A model generated the notes under the pieces. It made no database searches, was not told where the DNA came from, and saw only the letters and a list, made by a program, of their open reading frames with translations. Position numbers and translations under genes: made by a program. Positions 52,269-61,212 of a DNA stretch of 64,000 nucleotides are shown here, piece after piece (position 1 is the stretch's first letter; every line of letters begins with the position of its first letter). This stretch comes from Streptomyces sp. KMM 9044 (lineage in GTDB: Bacteria > Actinomycetota > Actinomycetes > Streptomycetales > Streptomycetaceae). The stretch spans positions 4,340,001 to 4,404,000 of the forward strand of contig NZ_CP113910.1 of the NCBI RefSeq assembly GCF_024701375.2, in the 5' to 3' direction.

Positions 52269-52403
52269 ACGGCCCTGTGCGAGTACGCCTCGCACCTCGC
52301 CGGTGCCCGCATGCCGTGGGCGCTGTTCCCTGCACATGTCGTGAAGTGACCCGGGGTGCCTGTGCCGTCCTGTGGGGTCAGACCTGCAGAACCCTGCCGG
52401 CCG

Positions 52404-52560
52404 TCACCCCGGGGGGAGTCCTCGGTCCTCGCCGGTGCCGCGATCGGGGCCCTGTTCCTCGAGGAGCGCTTCGGCGTCCCGCGCACCGCCGCGGCCGGGC
52501 TGCTGGTCGTCGGGACCGGGCTGATGCTGCGCGTCGAGGAGGGCATGCGGGCTGCCCGGG
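52404..52560 (+). pseudogene. C-terminal fragment of an EamA/DMT-type transporter
   Basis: The frame SSVLAGAAIGALFLEERFGV followed by PRTAAAGLLVVGTGLMLRV is the last two helices of a DMT/EamA permease (motif GALFLxERxxxxxxxGAxLIxxG). The other eight helices are missing upstream, where the MITE pair sits. It stays in frame into the next gene but has no start. Remnant. Confidence 0.55.
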
Positions 52561-52673
52561 GCCCGCTCGTGGGGAGGGGCCGACGGGTCTCCCCGGACGT
52601 GCCGTTCGGCGGGCAGGTGCGGCGGGCCGGTGCGGGGCGCACCCTGGAACTAGGTATTCCGGAGGTGATCGTC

Positions 52674-52958
52674 ATGACGGACACCATGCGCACCACGGTG
52701 GGGTGGCATGTCGAGATGGAGTTCATGGAGGACGACCAGCACACGCGGGCGGTGGCCATGGTGCGCTTGCCCGACGGGACCGAGATACGGGGCCACGGGC
52801 ACGCGAGCCGGCACCGGGTCGACGAGAACCAGCCCAGGGTCGGGGAGGAGGTCGCCGGTGCCAGGGCGCTCAACGAGCTCACGATGCAGCTGCTGACCAA
52901 GGCGCACGACGAGATCGACGCGATGTCGGGGCGGACCTCGCACCCGATCCACGTCTGA
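52674..52958 (+). CDS. DUF1876-family protein
   Basis: A 94-aa protein: TTVGWHVEMEFMEDDQHTRA, VAMVRLPDGTEIRGHGHASR, VGEEVAGARALNELTMQLLT. This is the DUF1876 pattern, a dsRBD-like fold common in Streptomyces in multiple copies and of unknown function. GGAGG lies 8 nt upstream of the ATG at 52674. Convergent with the serine hydrolase. Confidence 0.85.
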   Translation: MTDTMRTTVGWHVEMEFMEDDQHTRAVAMVRLPDGTEIRGHGHASRHRVDENQPRVGEEVAGARALNELTMQLLTKAHDEIDAMSGRTSHPIHV

Positions 52959-52983
52959 GCCACGGCGCCCGAGTCACCACGTC

Positions 52984-54195
52984 TCAGCGGTGGTGCACGG
53001 GCCGGCCGAGGACGACGGAGCGTACCGCCCGCACCAGGGACTGGGCGCGGGGATCCGAGGTCACCGTGGTGCGGAAGCCGTTGGTGACGTAGCCGAAGGC
53101 GATGCCCGTGTCCGGGTCGGCGAAACCGAGGGAGCCGCCGCGGCCGGGGTGGCCGAAGGAGCCCGGGGTCAGCAAGGGCGACGCGCTCCCGTGCAGCATG
53201 TAGCCCAGGCCGAAGCGGGTGCCGACGATCAGGACGCGGTCCGGGCCCGCCGACTCCTCGGCGCGGGCGCGTTCGACGGTGGCCGCATCGAAGAGGCGTA
53301 CGCCGTCGACCTGCCCGATGAGCGCGGCGTAGAAGCGGGCCAGGCCGTCCGCCGTCGCGATGCCGTTGGTGGCGGGGTGGGGCACCGCGCGGAACTCCGG
53401 GTCGTTGTGGTCCGGGAACGGGTCGATCGCGGCGAAGGCCCGGCGGGTGACGGAGCCGGGGTCCTTGGAGGCCTCGGTGACCGAGCGCTTGGGGCGGGCG
53501 CGCAGCGCGCCGGACGGCTCGGGGCCCTGGACCGGGCCGGCCCTCCCCACCCGGCCGGTCTCCGCGTCCGGCAGGCCCAGCCAGAAGTCCAGCCCCAGGG
53601 GAGCGGCGATCCGCCCCGCGATCCACTCACCGGCGCCCCGGCCGCCCGTCACGCGTCGTACCAGCTCGTCGAGCAACCAGCCGTAGGTGAGGGGGTGGTA
53701 GCCGTGGTCTGTGCCCGGCTCCCACACGGGTGCCTGGGCGGCGACGGCCTCGGCGCCCCGCAGCGGGTCGAGCGCCTCCCGCGGAGTGAGCGGGCGGTCC
53801 AGGAGCGGGAGCCCGGCCCGGTGGTTCAGGACGTGCCGGACGAGGACCCCTTCCTTGCCCCGGGCCTTGAACTCGGGCCAGTAGTGGCCGACCGGAGCGT
53901 CCAGGTCCAGTTCGCCGTACTGGTGCAGCAGCAGGGGCACGGCGGCGGCGACGCCCTTGGTCGCCGAGCGGACGAGCTGGGCCGTGCCCCGCTCCCACGG
54001 CTCGGGACCGGCACCCTGACCGCCGGCACTACCGCCGGCGTTCTTCGCGCCGGCCCACAGATCGACGACCCGCCGTCCGTCCCGGTACACGGCGACGGCC
54101 GCGCCCTGCTCGCCGAGGTGCCCGAAGTTCCCTGCGAACGCCTCCCTGACCGGCTCGAAGCCCCCGCTCACCGTGCCGTGCACCTCGATGCCCAC
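52984..54195 (-). CDS. Serine hydrolase, beta-lactamase/EstB-type family
   Basis: A 403-aa class C beta-lactamase-fold protein. The SxxK nucleophile is in LVRSATKGVAAAVPLLLHQY near residues 70-75, the Tyr motif in HGYHPLTYGWLLDELVRRVT, and the C-terminal FGHPGRGGSLGFADPD replaces the KTG motif, as in esterases such as EstB. No signal peptide, so a cytoplasmic esterase or peptidase is likely. GTG start at 54195 with an AAAGGA site; the frame continues upstream without credible homology. Confidence 0.87.
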   Translation of the reverse strand: MGIEVHGTVSGGFEPVREAFAGNFGHLGEQGAAVAVYRDGRRVVDLWAGAKNAGGSAGGQGAGPEPWERGTAQLVRSATKGVAAAVPLLLHQYGELDLDAPVGHYWPEFKARGKEGVLVRHVLNHRAGLPLLDRPLTPREALDPLRGAEAVAAQAPVWEPGTDHGYHPLTYGWLLDELVRRVTGGRGAGEWIAGRIAAPLGLDFWLGLPDAETGRVGRAGPVQGPEPSGALRARPKRSVTEASKDPGSVTRRAFAAIDPFPDHNDPEFRAVPHPATNGIATADGLARFYAALIGQVDGVRLFDAATVERARAEESAGPDRVLIVGTRFGLGYMLHGSASPLLTPGSFGHPGRGGSLGFADPDTGIAFGYVTNGFRTTVTSDPRAQSLVRAVRSVVLGRPVHHR

Positions 54196-54460
54196 GTCCG
54201 TCGGTCCTTTCCGTGCCGTCCCCTGTGCTTCTGCCCGCCGCCCGGTGCACTCGCCCGTGACATGAGACGCAACGGCGGCTCCCCGTCTGGGATTCCTCAC
54301 CCGGGGAGGACGGTCGGGCGGCCGGGCGCGACCGGGTACCCGTGACCGCGATCCGGCCGCCGTTCACCTACGGAGAGTCGTATTCCGTAATCTGTGCGAT
54401 ATTGGAGGCAGGGGCGGGTATGCGGCTTTCGTGCAGGTAGTGCACCCTGAGGGGCCACCG

Positions 54461-54829
54461 ATGAACGTAGTCGAACAGTACGCACGCGCCCAGCTCGTCG
54501 CGGACGCGGACGCCCCGCAGTCCGTGGGCCGGACGGTGCCGGTGAGGCTGAGCTACGACCCCGGGCGCGACCCCCGGGCCGTGCGGGTGACTCTTTCCGG
54601 CCCCGCCGGCCACGAGTGGAGCCTGCGCCGGGAGTTGCTCGAACGAGGGCTGCGCGCCCCCGCGGGCAGCGGTGACGTGCAGGTGTGGCCGTGCGGCCGG
54701 GTGCAGGTGGTCGTGGAGTTCCACTCGGCGCAGGGGGTGTTCATGGTGCAGTTCGAGACGAAGGCCCTGACGCGGTTCCTGCGCCGTGCGCACGTGGCCG
54801 CGGCAGCCGCCGAACCGGTCCCGCACTGA
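54461..54829 (+). CDS. ssgE: SsgA-like sporulation/cell-division protein
   Basis: A 122-aa SALP-family protein with the conserved core VPVRLSYDPGRDPRAVRVTL, EWSLRRELLERGLRAPAGSG, DVQVWPC and FEFHSAQG-type VVVEFHSAQGVFMVQFETKA. SALPs, specific to sporulating actinomycetes, steer septum placement and spore-wall maturation. The location next to two PBPs matches the ssgE locus of other Streptomyces; the letter assignment is by context. GAGGGG supports the ATG. Confidence 0.82.
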   Translation: MNVVEQYARAQLVADADAPQSVGRTVPVRLSYDPGRDPRAVRVTLSGPAGHEWSLRRELLERGLRAPAGSGDVQVWPCGRVQVVVEFHSAQGVFMVQFETKALTRFLRRAHVAAAAAEPVPH

Positions 54830-54871
54830 CGGACGGCCGCTTCGAGGGCCGCGGGGCCGCACCCGGACCGG

Positions 54872-56542
54872 TCAGTCGCCGAGCTTCAGCAGGCTCGCCA
54901 CGAGCGGGCCCGCCGTCGAGCCGCCGTGGCCGGCCGCCTGTACGACAGCCGCCGCGGCGAGGTCCCCGCGGTACGCGGTGAACCAGCCGTTGGGTTTCTT
55001 CTGCCCGTCGACCTCGGCCGAGCCGGTCTTCGCGCCCTTGTCGCCGCCGACCCCGGCCATCGCCTCCGCCGCGGTGCCGCTGGTCGCCGTGTAGGACATC
55101 AGCTGCCGCAGCTGCGTCACCGTCCCGGCCGACATGGTGCGCGAGGCGGTGGCCGGCTTCCGGCCGTCCACCGCCGGCGACACCAGGTACGGCTGATGGA
55201 ACTCGCCCGCCTTGACGGTCGCCGACACCGACGCCATGTTCAGCGGGTTCATCCGGACCCCGCCCTGCCCGATCAGGGAGGCCGCCATGGGGGCGTCCTT
55301 CTGCACCGGCACCGAGCCGTCGAAGGACGGGACACCGATCTGCCAGTCGTTGCGCGAGAGCCCGAAGACCTCCCGCGCCTGCCTGGTCAGGTCGTCGTCC
55401 TTCAGCTCGGACGCCTGGCTGATGAAGGCGGTGTTGCAGGAGGCGCCGAAACTGTCGCGGAACGTGCCGCCCTTGATCTCGAACTTGTCGAGGTTCTGGA
55501 ACTTCCAGCCGCCGTAGCTGGAGTACTTCGGGCACGGGTGCTTCTCGTCGATGGACGCGAGGCCCTTCTCGATGAGCAGCGAGGCGGTGAGCACCTTCAT
55601 CGTCGAACCCGGGGCCAGCGAACCCTGGAACGCGGTGTTGAACCCGCGCGAGGCGTTTGCGGCGGCGAGGATCTCGCCGGTCGACGGCCGCATCAGCACC
55701 ACCGACGACTTGGCCTTCTTGGCCACCTGCTCCTCGGCCGCCGCCTGGAAGGCCGGGTCCAGCGTGGTCTGCACCGTCCCGGGGGTGCCCTCGCTCACCT
55801 CCAGCACGGTCTTGTCGGCGGCCTTCGCCCTCCTGGACTCCTCGCCGCGGACGACCCGCAGCTCGATGCCGGCCTCGCCGCCCGCCGTTTTCCCGTACTT
55901 CTCGCGCAGCCCGTCGAGGACCGGGCCCAGGGACGGGTAGTCCTTGGTGGTCAGCTCGTCGCCGTCCCGGTCCAGCGCCCTGATCGGCGGCGTGTCGGTC
56001 TTCCCGGTGACCAGCTTGTCGCCGTCCTTGAGGTCGGGGTGCACGACCGCGGGCTGCCACGCGACCCGCGGTTCGCCGTCCCCGTCCCGGCGTACGACGG
56101 TCAGCCTGCTGTCGTACGCCAGCGGCTCGGTGATCTCCTCGTAGGCCACCGTGCCCTTGACGGAGAACGGGACCTCGGTGCCGGTGCGGGCGCCGGCGGT
56201 GAGGGTGACGTCCTCGACGCGGGCGTCCTTGGCGTAGCCGGTGAGCAGGGCGGCTGCCGCCTCCGGATCGTCGGTGGCGTCGGAGGCCGCGCCGACCTCT
56301 CCCTGCTGCCAGGCGGTGAGGAAACGGTCGGCCGCGGTGGTGACCTCGGCGGCGGACAGCGGGCCGCTCTTGGCCCTGGCCTGCTGGGTGGCGGCCGCCC
56401 GGGTGTCGCCCCCGGAGCCGGGCCCGCCCGCGAACAGCGCGTAGGCGCCGAATCCGGCACCTCCGACGACGACGGCGATCACTCCGCCGAGTACGGCGGG
56501 GTTGGTCTTCCGTCGCTCGGCGACGCGCTTTCTGCTGCCCAC
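54872..56542 (-). CDS. Penicillin-binding transpeptidase (class B-like), paralogue 1
   Basis: A 556-aa PBP. A short cytoplasmic basic start is followed by one helix (residues 15-36, NPAVLGGVIAVVVGGAGFGA). Next come an NTF2-like MecA-N domain (GPLSAAEVTTAADRFLTAWQ), a dimer region, and the transpeptidase with APGSTMKVLT (SxxK, ~311), ASCNTAFI (SxN, ~368) and GAKTGSAEV (KTG, ~502). It cross-links peptidoglycan outside the membrane. It has the same layout as the next gene upstream, a tandem duplication. Confidence 0.92.
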   Translation of the reverse strand: MGSRKRVAERRKTNPAVLGGVIAVVVGGAGFGAYALFAGGPGSGGDTRAAATQQARAKSGPLSAAEVTTAADRFLTAWQQGEVGAASDATDDPEAAAALLTGYAKDARVEDVTLTAGARTGTEVPFSVKGTVAYEEITEPLAYDSRLTVVRRDGDGEPRVAWQPAVVHPDLKDGDKLVTGKTDTPPIRALDRDGDELTTKDYPSLGPVLDGLREKYGKTAGGEAGIELRVVRGEESRRAKAADKTVLEVSEGTPGTVQTTLDPAFQAAAEEQVAKKAKSSVVLMRPSTGEILAAANASRGFNTAFQGSLAPGSTMKVLTASLLIEKGLASIDEKHPCPKYSSYGGWKFQNLDKFEIKGGTFRDSFGASCNTAFISQASELKDDDLTRQAREVFGLSRNDWQIGVPSFDGSVPVQKDAPMAASLIGQGGVRMNPLNMASVSATVKAGEFHQPYLVSPAVDGRKPATASRTMSAGTVTQLRQLMSYTATSGTAAEAMAGVGGDKGAKTGSAEVDGQKKPNGWFTAYRGDLAAAAVVQAAGHGGSTAGPLVASLLKLGD

Positions 56543-56690
56543 TGCTGTCCGATCCTCCGCAAAGTCCGTATCCGTCGAGCTGACAGGCCGGCAGACGGAT
56601 AGCCATACCGTCTACCGGCCCGGTGTTCGTACGGCGCTCACATGTCCATGACGGCCACCAGCCTAGAGTCCCGCCTTCCGCGCGTCGCGG

Positions 56691-58352
56691 TCAGCCGCCC
56701 GCTCGTAGCACAGCTGCGACAATCGGGCCGGCCGCGTCGCCGCCGTGGCCGCCCTGCTGGGTCATGGCCGCCGCCGCGATGTCGCCCCGGAAGCCGGTGA
56801 ACCAGCTGTCGGAGATGGCGTTGCCGTCGACCTCGGCGGAGCCGGTCTTCGCGCCGATGTCGCCGCCGAGCCCGGCCATCGCCCGCGCGGCGGTGCCCTG
56901 CGTGGCCGTCAGGCGCATCATCTGCTTCAACTGACTCGCGGTGTCGGCCGACAGGCCCTTGGCCTGCGCCAGTTGCCGGCCGTCGAGCTCCGGGGAGACG
57001 AGGTGGGGCTGGCGGAAGGTGCCGGTGATGGCGGTGGCCGTCACCGACGCCATGTTCAGCGGGTTCATCTGCACCTGGCCCTGGCCGATGGCGTTCGCCG
57101 CGCGGTCCGGGCCGCTGACCGAGGGGACGCTGCCGTCGAAGGAGACGACGCCGGTCGCCCAGTCGTCCCGGCCGAGCCCGAACCGCTCCTGCGCCTCCTG
57201 GGTGAGCGAGGCGTCGGTCAGCGGGTGCTCGTCGATGAGCTTGATGAAGGCCGTGTTGCAGGAACGCAGGAAGCTGTTGGCGAGGGTGGCGCCCTCGTTC
57301 GGCTCCATGCCGGTGAGGTTGTTGAAGGTCTGGCTCTGCCAGGTCGCGGTGGGCGGGCAGGGCGCCGGGCCGTTCATCGAGGCCACGCCGTTGTCGATGA
57401 GCATGGCCGCGGTGATGATCTTCATGGTGGAGCCGGGGGCGACCCGGCCCTGGAACGCCGCGTCGAACCCGTCCTCGCGGTGGTTGGCCACGGCCAGCAC
57501 CTCGCCGGTGCTCGGCTGCACGGCGACCACCGACGACTCGGCGAACTCTTTCACCGCCTTCTCGGCGGCGGCCTGCACGCCCGCGCTGAGCGTCGTGCGC
57601 AGCTTGCCGGGCTCGCCCTTCGCGAGGGTCACCAGCGTGGAGTCGGCGGCACCCGCCTCACCGGCGGCGCCTTCGGCGTGCCGGATCGTCAGCTCGATGC
57701 CGGGGGTGCCGCCCGCCTTGTCGCCGTACTTCTCGCGCAGCGTGTCGAGGACCGGTCCGAGGGAGGGGTGGTCGTCCTCCGTCAGTACCGTGCCGTCCCG
57801 GTCCACGGCCTCGATCGGCGGCTGCGCGGCCTCCCCGGTGACCAGGGTGTCGCCGTCCCCGAGTTCAGGGTGCACGACGGACGGCTCCCAGTCGACCAGC
57901 GCCCGCCCGGTGGTCTGCCCGCGCACCACAGTCAACTCGCTGCTGTAGGCGAGCGGTTCGGACTTCCCGTCGTACGAGACGGTCGCCTTCACGCGGAACG
58001 GCACGGTGGTGCCGGAGACCGTGCCGGGCGTGATCTCGACATCGGCTATGTGGGCGTCCTCGCCGTAGGCCGCCAGCAGCGGGGCGGCGCCCCCGGCGTT
58101 GTCCGTGTGCGTCGCCGCCTGCGTCGCCTGACCCTTCTCCCAGGCCGCGAAGAACGCCGCGCTCACCTTCTCGACCTCCCCCTTGTCCGGCGGCCCGGAC
58201 TTCTTCGTCACGGCCGCGTCCGAACCGCCGTCGCCCCCGTCGCCCCCGTCGCCGTTCACCGCCGACACGATGTTGTGGACCCCGTACCCGGCCCCACCCA
58301 CCATCACCGCGAACACACCGCCGACGACGGCCGCCTTGACCCCCTTGCCCAT
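56691..58352 (-). CDS. Penicillin-binding transpeptidase (class B-like), paralogue 2
   Basis: A 553-aa paralogue of the preceding protein with the same domain order: an N-terminal helix (VKAAVVGGVFAVMVGGAGYG), an NTF2-like MecA-N domain, and a transpeptidase with APGSTMKIIT (~306), RSCNTAFI (~361) and GAKTGSAEV (~500). The ATG at 58352 is chosen because GGGGAAG precedes it; a GTG 11 codons upstream is possible. It lies upstream of paralogue 1 with 148 bp between. A palindrome sits just upstream of its start. Confidence 0.92.
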   Translation of the reverse strand: MGKGVKAAVVGGVFAVMVGGAGYGVHNIVSAVNGDGGDGGDGGSDAAVTKKSGPPDKGEVEKVSAAFFAAWEKGQATQAATHTDNAGGAAPLLAAYGEDAHIADVEITPGTVSGTTVPFRVKATVSYDGKSEPLAYSSELTVVRGQTTGRALVDWEPSVVHPELGDGDTLVTGEAAQPPIEAVDRDGTVLTEDDHPSLGPVLDTLREKYGDKAGGTPGIELTIRHAEGAAGEAGAADSTLVTLAKGEPGKLRTTLSAGVQAAAEKAVKEFAESSVVAVQPSTGEVLAVANHREDGFDAAFQGRVAPGSTMKIITAAMLIDNGVASMNGPAPCPPTATWQSQTFNNLTGMEPNEGATLANSFLRSCNTAFIKLIDEHPLTDASLTQEAQERFGLGRDDWATGVVSFDGSVPSVSGPDRAANAIGQGQVQMNPLNMASVTATAITGTFRQPHLVSPELDGRQLAQAKGLSADTASQLKQMMRLTATQGTAARAMAGLGGDIGAKTGSAEVDGNAISDSWFTGFRGDIAAAAMTQQGGHGGDAAGPIVAAVLRAGG

Positions 58353-58389
58353 CGGGCGCTTCCCCTCCCCCGCCGCACCCCCCACGTCT

Positions 58390-58405
58390 TCTGAACGTGT
58401 TCAGA
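58390..58405. promoter_or_regulatory. Palindrome upstream of the PBP pair
   Basis: TCTGAAC GT GTTCAGA, 7-bp arms, 38 nt before the ATG of PBP paralogue 2. Likely an operator; the 2-nt centre excludes the LexA box, which needs GAAC-N4-GTTC. Confidence 0.5.
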
Positions 58406-58425
58406 AAGTTCGGCGAGTGAGTACT

Positions 58426-59270
58426 CTACGCACAAGGAGTGACGGCGTGGACGGCAGTTGCCCTTTGTTGTCCGAAAGGAGATCGGGCCGGACCGACATC
58501 TGTCCTCGGTCGACCCGTCCTCGAACGGATGAAGGGGCGTTCATCCTCCGAGTGCCCCGTACGCCCCGCCCCGTAGCCCTCTTCAGGCGCTGCGAAGGCC
58601 GGCGCGCACGGACCCGCCGCCGGCGCCCGGGGCCAGGGCCGGAGCGGGTGCCGGCCGGCGGCGCGGGTGAGGAGGTCGACGACCTGCAGGGCTCCGGTCA
58701 CCTCCGTGGAGGCGGATCGGGGGTCGATCCTTCGGCTGAGGGCTGCCGCGATCGTCGAGAAGTCGTCGCCCCGGCCGTGTGCGGAGTCCAGGCCGGCGCC
58801 GAGGGGTTCACGACGGGCGGAGCCCCGAAGGCCTTCGCCGACCTTCCGGGGCTCGGCCAGAACGAGGCCGGCCAGCTCGCGCAGGTGCGCGTCGTCGAAC
58901 CCGGCGCGGGACCGGTCGACGGTGTCGCGAGCCTGGGAACGCCCCAGACGACGAACGTGAAATCCTGCATCGCCGTGGAGACCGTGACCCGGCGGGTGAT
59001 CCCGGACGACGTGTTCGTGACCTTCTCGGCGGAGGGCAGGAAGACACTGAACGCGCCCCGCACGCGGTTGACGCCGTGGGACCTGAACACGAGCCGGCGG
59101 TTCGTCAGACGGACGCGGCCACCGATGGCCTCCTCCCGCGCATCCCCACCGCCCCCGTCAGACCGGCGAGGGCGAACCGGGACAGCCCCGCCTCCCGGAC
59201 GCCGATGACGGCGTTGGCGTTCTTGCGCGGCATCAGCCCCTCGCCGGGGAACAGGCCCCCGGGGTTCAAC
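58426..59270 (-). pseudogene. Decayed GRAM/PH-like domain protein gene
   Basis: Leftward coding-like sequence is spread over three frames. The first part reads LMPRKNANAVIGVREAGLSR FALAGLTGAVGM. A shift then leads to EAIGGRVRLTNRRLVFRSHG and SVFLPSAEKVTNTSSGITRR, which looks like a GRAM or PH-like domain. A further shift leads to FDDAHLRELAGLVLAEP and VTGALQVVDLLTRAAG. No single frame spans it, so at least two frameshifts have occurred, or sequencing errors. Family and function are uncertain. Confidence 0.5.
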
Positions 59271-59309
59271 GGTGCCACCGCCACAGCCTTACCTCCGGGG
59301 GCAAGCGGG

Positions 59310-61052
59310 TCAGACCCACGTGTCCAGCCACATCCGCGCCCGCCAGTCCTCGATCGGGATCGGTGTGCCCGTGTGGATCGGCCAGAAGTAGATGAAGTTC
59401 CAGACGATCAGGAGGGTCAGGACACCCGCTGCCGTGGCACCTGCCACGCGGCGGGTGTCGCCTGCCCGGGGCGGGCCGACGAGCGCGCCCAGGAGCATCG
59501 CCACCGCCAGGCACAGGAAGGGGAGGAAGACGACGGAGTAGAAGAAGAAGATCGTGCGCTCCTGGTAGAAGAACCAGGGCAGATAGCCGGCCGCGATACC
59601 GCAGGCGATGGCGCCCGCCCGCCAGTCGCGGCGGAAGAACCAGCGCCACAGGACGTAGAGGAGCGCGAAGCAGCCCACCCACCACAGCAGGGGCGTGCCC
59701 AGGGCCAGCACCTCGCTGGCGCACTTCTCGGCCGCGTCGGCCGGGCAGCCCTCCGCGCCGGGCGCCGGGGACTCGTAGAAGAACGAGACGGGGCGGCCCT
59801 CGACGATCCAGCTCCACGGGTTGGACTCGTAGGGGTGCGGCGAGGACAGGCCGACGTGGAACTCGTACACCTGGGTCTCGTAGTGCCAGAAGCTGCGCCA
59901 CCAGTCGGGGAACAGCCACGACCAGGAGCTGTCCTTGCCGTCGGTCACCGCCCAGTCGCGGTAGTAGCCGCCGCTGCCGTCGTCGGCGGAGAGGAACCAG
60001 CCGGTCCAGGACGTGACGTAGGCGGCCAGGGCGACGGGGACCGTGGACAGGAACGCCCAGCCCAGGTCGCGCCGCACGACGGCCCGGACCGGGTGGTGGG
60101 CGCCCGCGGTCCGGCGGGAACCGACGTCCCACAGCACCGACATCACACAGAACGCGGCCATGATGTACAGGCCGTTCCACTTCGTGGCGAACGCCAGGCC
60201 CATCATCAGCCCCGCCGCCAGCCGCCACGGCCGCAGGCCCGGTCGCGCGGTCCCGGCGACGTGCGCGTCCGGCAGGGTCCTGCCGTCGGTGCCCACGGGC
60301 AGCGCGGCCGCGAGTCTCTCCCGCGCCCGGTCCCGGTCGACGACCAGGCAGCCGAAGGCCGCCAGTACGAAGAACATCAGCACCCCGTCGAGCAGCGCGG
60401 TGCGGCTCATCACGAAGTGCAGCCCGTCCACCGCCATCAGCGCGCCCGCCAGGCACCCGAGGAACGTCGAACGGAACAGACGCCGGCCGATCCGGCACAG
60501 CATCAGCACCGACAGCGTGCCGAGCAGCGCCGTCATGAACCGCCAGCCGAACGGGTCGAACCCGAACATCAGCTCGCCCAGCCCGATGACGTACTTCCCG
60601 ACCGGCGGATGCACCACGTACGCCGCTTCGATCGGGAGGGAGACGTCCCCGCCGGAAGAGAGGACCAGGCTGTCGGCGTTCTTGTCCCAGTTGACCTCGA
60701 AGCCGCGGTGGACCAGTGCCCACGCGTCCTTCGCGTAGTACGTCTCGTCGAATATCACCTTCCTGGGGCTGCCCAGGTTCCAGAAGCGCAGCACCCCCGC
60801 CACCAGCGTGACCAGCAGCGGACCGCCCCAGCCCGACCAGCGGGTGATCCTCTCGCCGAGCGCCGGCGGTACCCCGAGCGCCGTCCACATCCTGCCGGAC
60901 GGCTTCGTGTACGGCGGGACCAAGCGGTCGCGGACGTCGCCCCCGGACCTCGCCGTGTAACCGAAACGGCTCAGCCGCTGCTGCCACAGCGGTTGCTGGT
61001 CCTGCGGCGGCTGTTCCTGCCGGGTGTCCGTGGAGGACGCGGTACTCGTCAC
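59310..61052 (-). CDS. pmt: Dolichyl-phosphate-mannose-protein mannosyltransferase
   Basis: A 580-aa polytopic GT39 enzyme that transfers mannose from polyprenyl phosphate to exported proteins. Landmarks: RFWNLGSPRKVIFDETYYAK (the catalytic Asp-Glu of the first loop), DSLVLSSGGDVSLPIEAAYV, VHPPVGKYVIGLGELMFGFD, and LYIMAAFCVMSVLWDVG; C-terminal LPWFFYQERTIFFFYSVVFL. About 11 helices. GTG start at 61052. Divergent from rsmI, an order known from other Streptomyces. Works with the Sec pathway on lipoproteins and secreted proteins. Confidence 0.92.
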   Translation of the reverse strand: MTSTASSTDTRQEQPPQDQQPLWQQRLSRFGYTARSGGDVRDRLVPPYTKPSGRMWTALGVPPALGERITRWSGWGGPLLVTLVAGVLRFWNLGSPRKVIFDETYYAKDAWALVHRGFEVNWDKNADSLVLSSGGDVSLPIEAAYVVHPPVGKYVIGLGELMFGFDPFGWRFMTALLGTLSVLMLCRIGRRLFRSTFLGCLAGALMAVDGLHFVMSRTALLDGVLMFFVLAAFGCLVVDRDRARERLAAALPVGTDGRTLPDAHVAGTARPGLRPWRLAAGLMMGLAFATKWNGLYIMAAFCVMSVLWDVGSRRTAGAHHPVRAVVRRDLGWAFLSTVPVALAAYVTSWTGWFLSADDGSGGYYRDWAVTDGKDSSWSWLFPDWWRSFWHYETQVYEFHVGLSSPHPYESNPWSWIVEGRPVSFFYESPAPGAEGCPADAAEKCASEVLALGTPLLWWVGCFALLYVLWRWFFRRDWRAGAIACGIAAGYLPWFFYQERTIFFFYSVVFLPFLCLAVAMLLGALVGPPRAGDTRRVAGATAAGVLTLLIVWNFIYFWPIHTGTPIPIEDWRARMWLDTWV

Positions 61053-61212
61053 CGCGCCATCGTAGGGAACGGCGCTGTGCACGTCCCGTGCATGGGAGGG
61101 ATGGGCCCGGTATGCCCCAGGTGTGCCCGGCCGCGGAGGCCAGGGGAGGGGCACGCCGGGTGCGGGTACGGGCCGTTCCTGTGGGGACGCCGGTGCTGGG
61201 AGGATGACAGGC

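Noticed and set aside
58390..58405. LexA/SOS box
   Set aside because: GAAC and GTTC are separated by 2 nt rather than 4, so it does not fit the LexA consensus.
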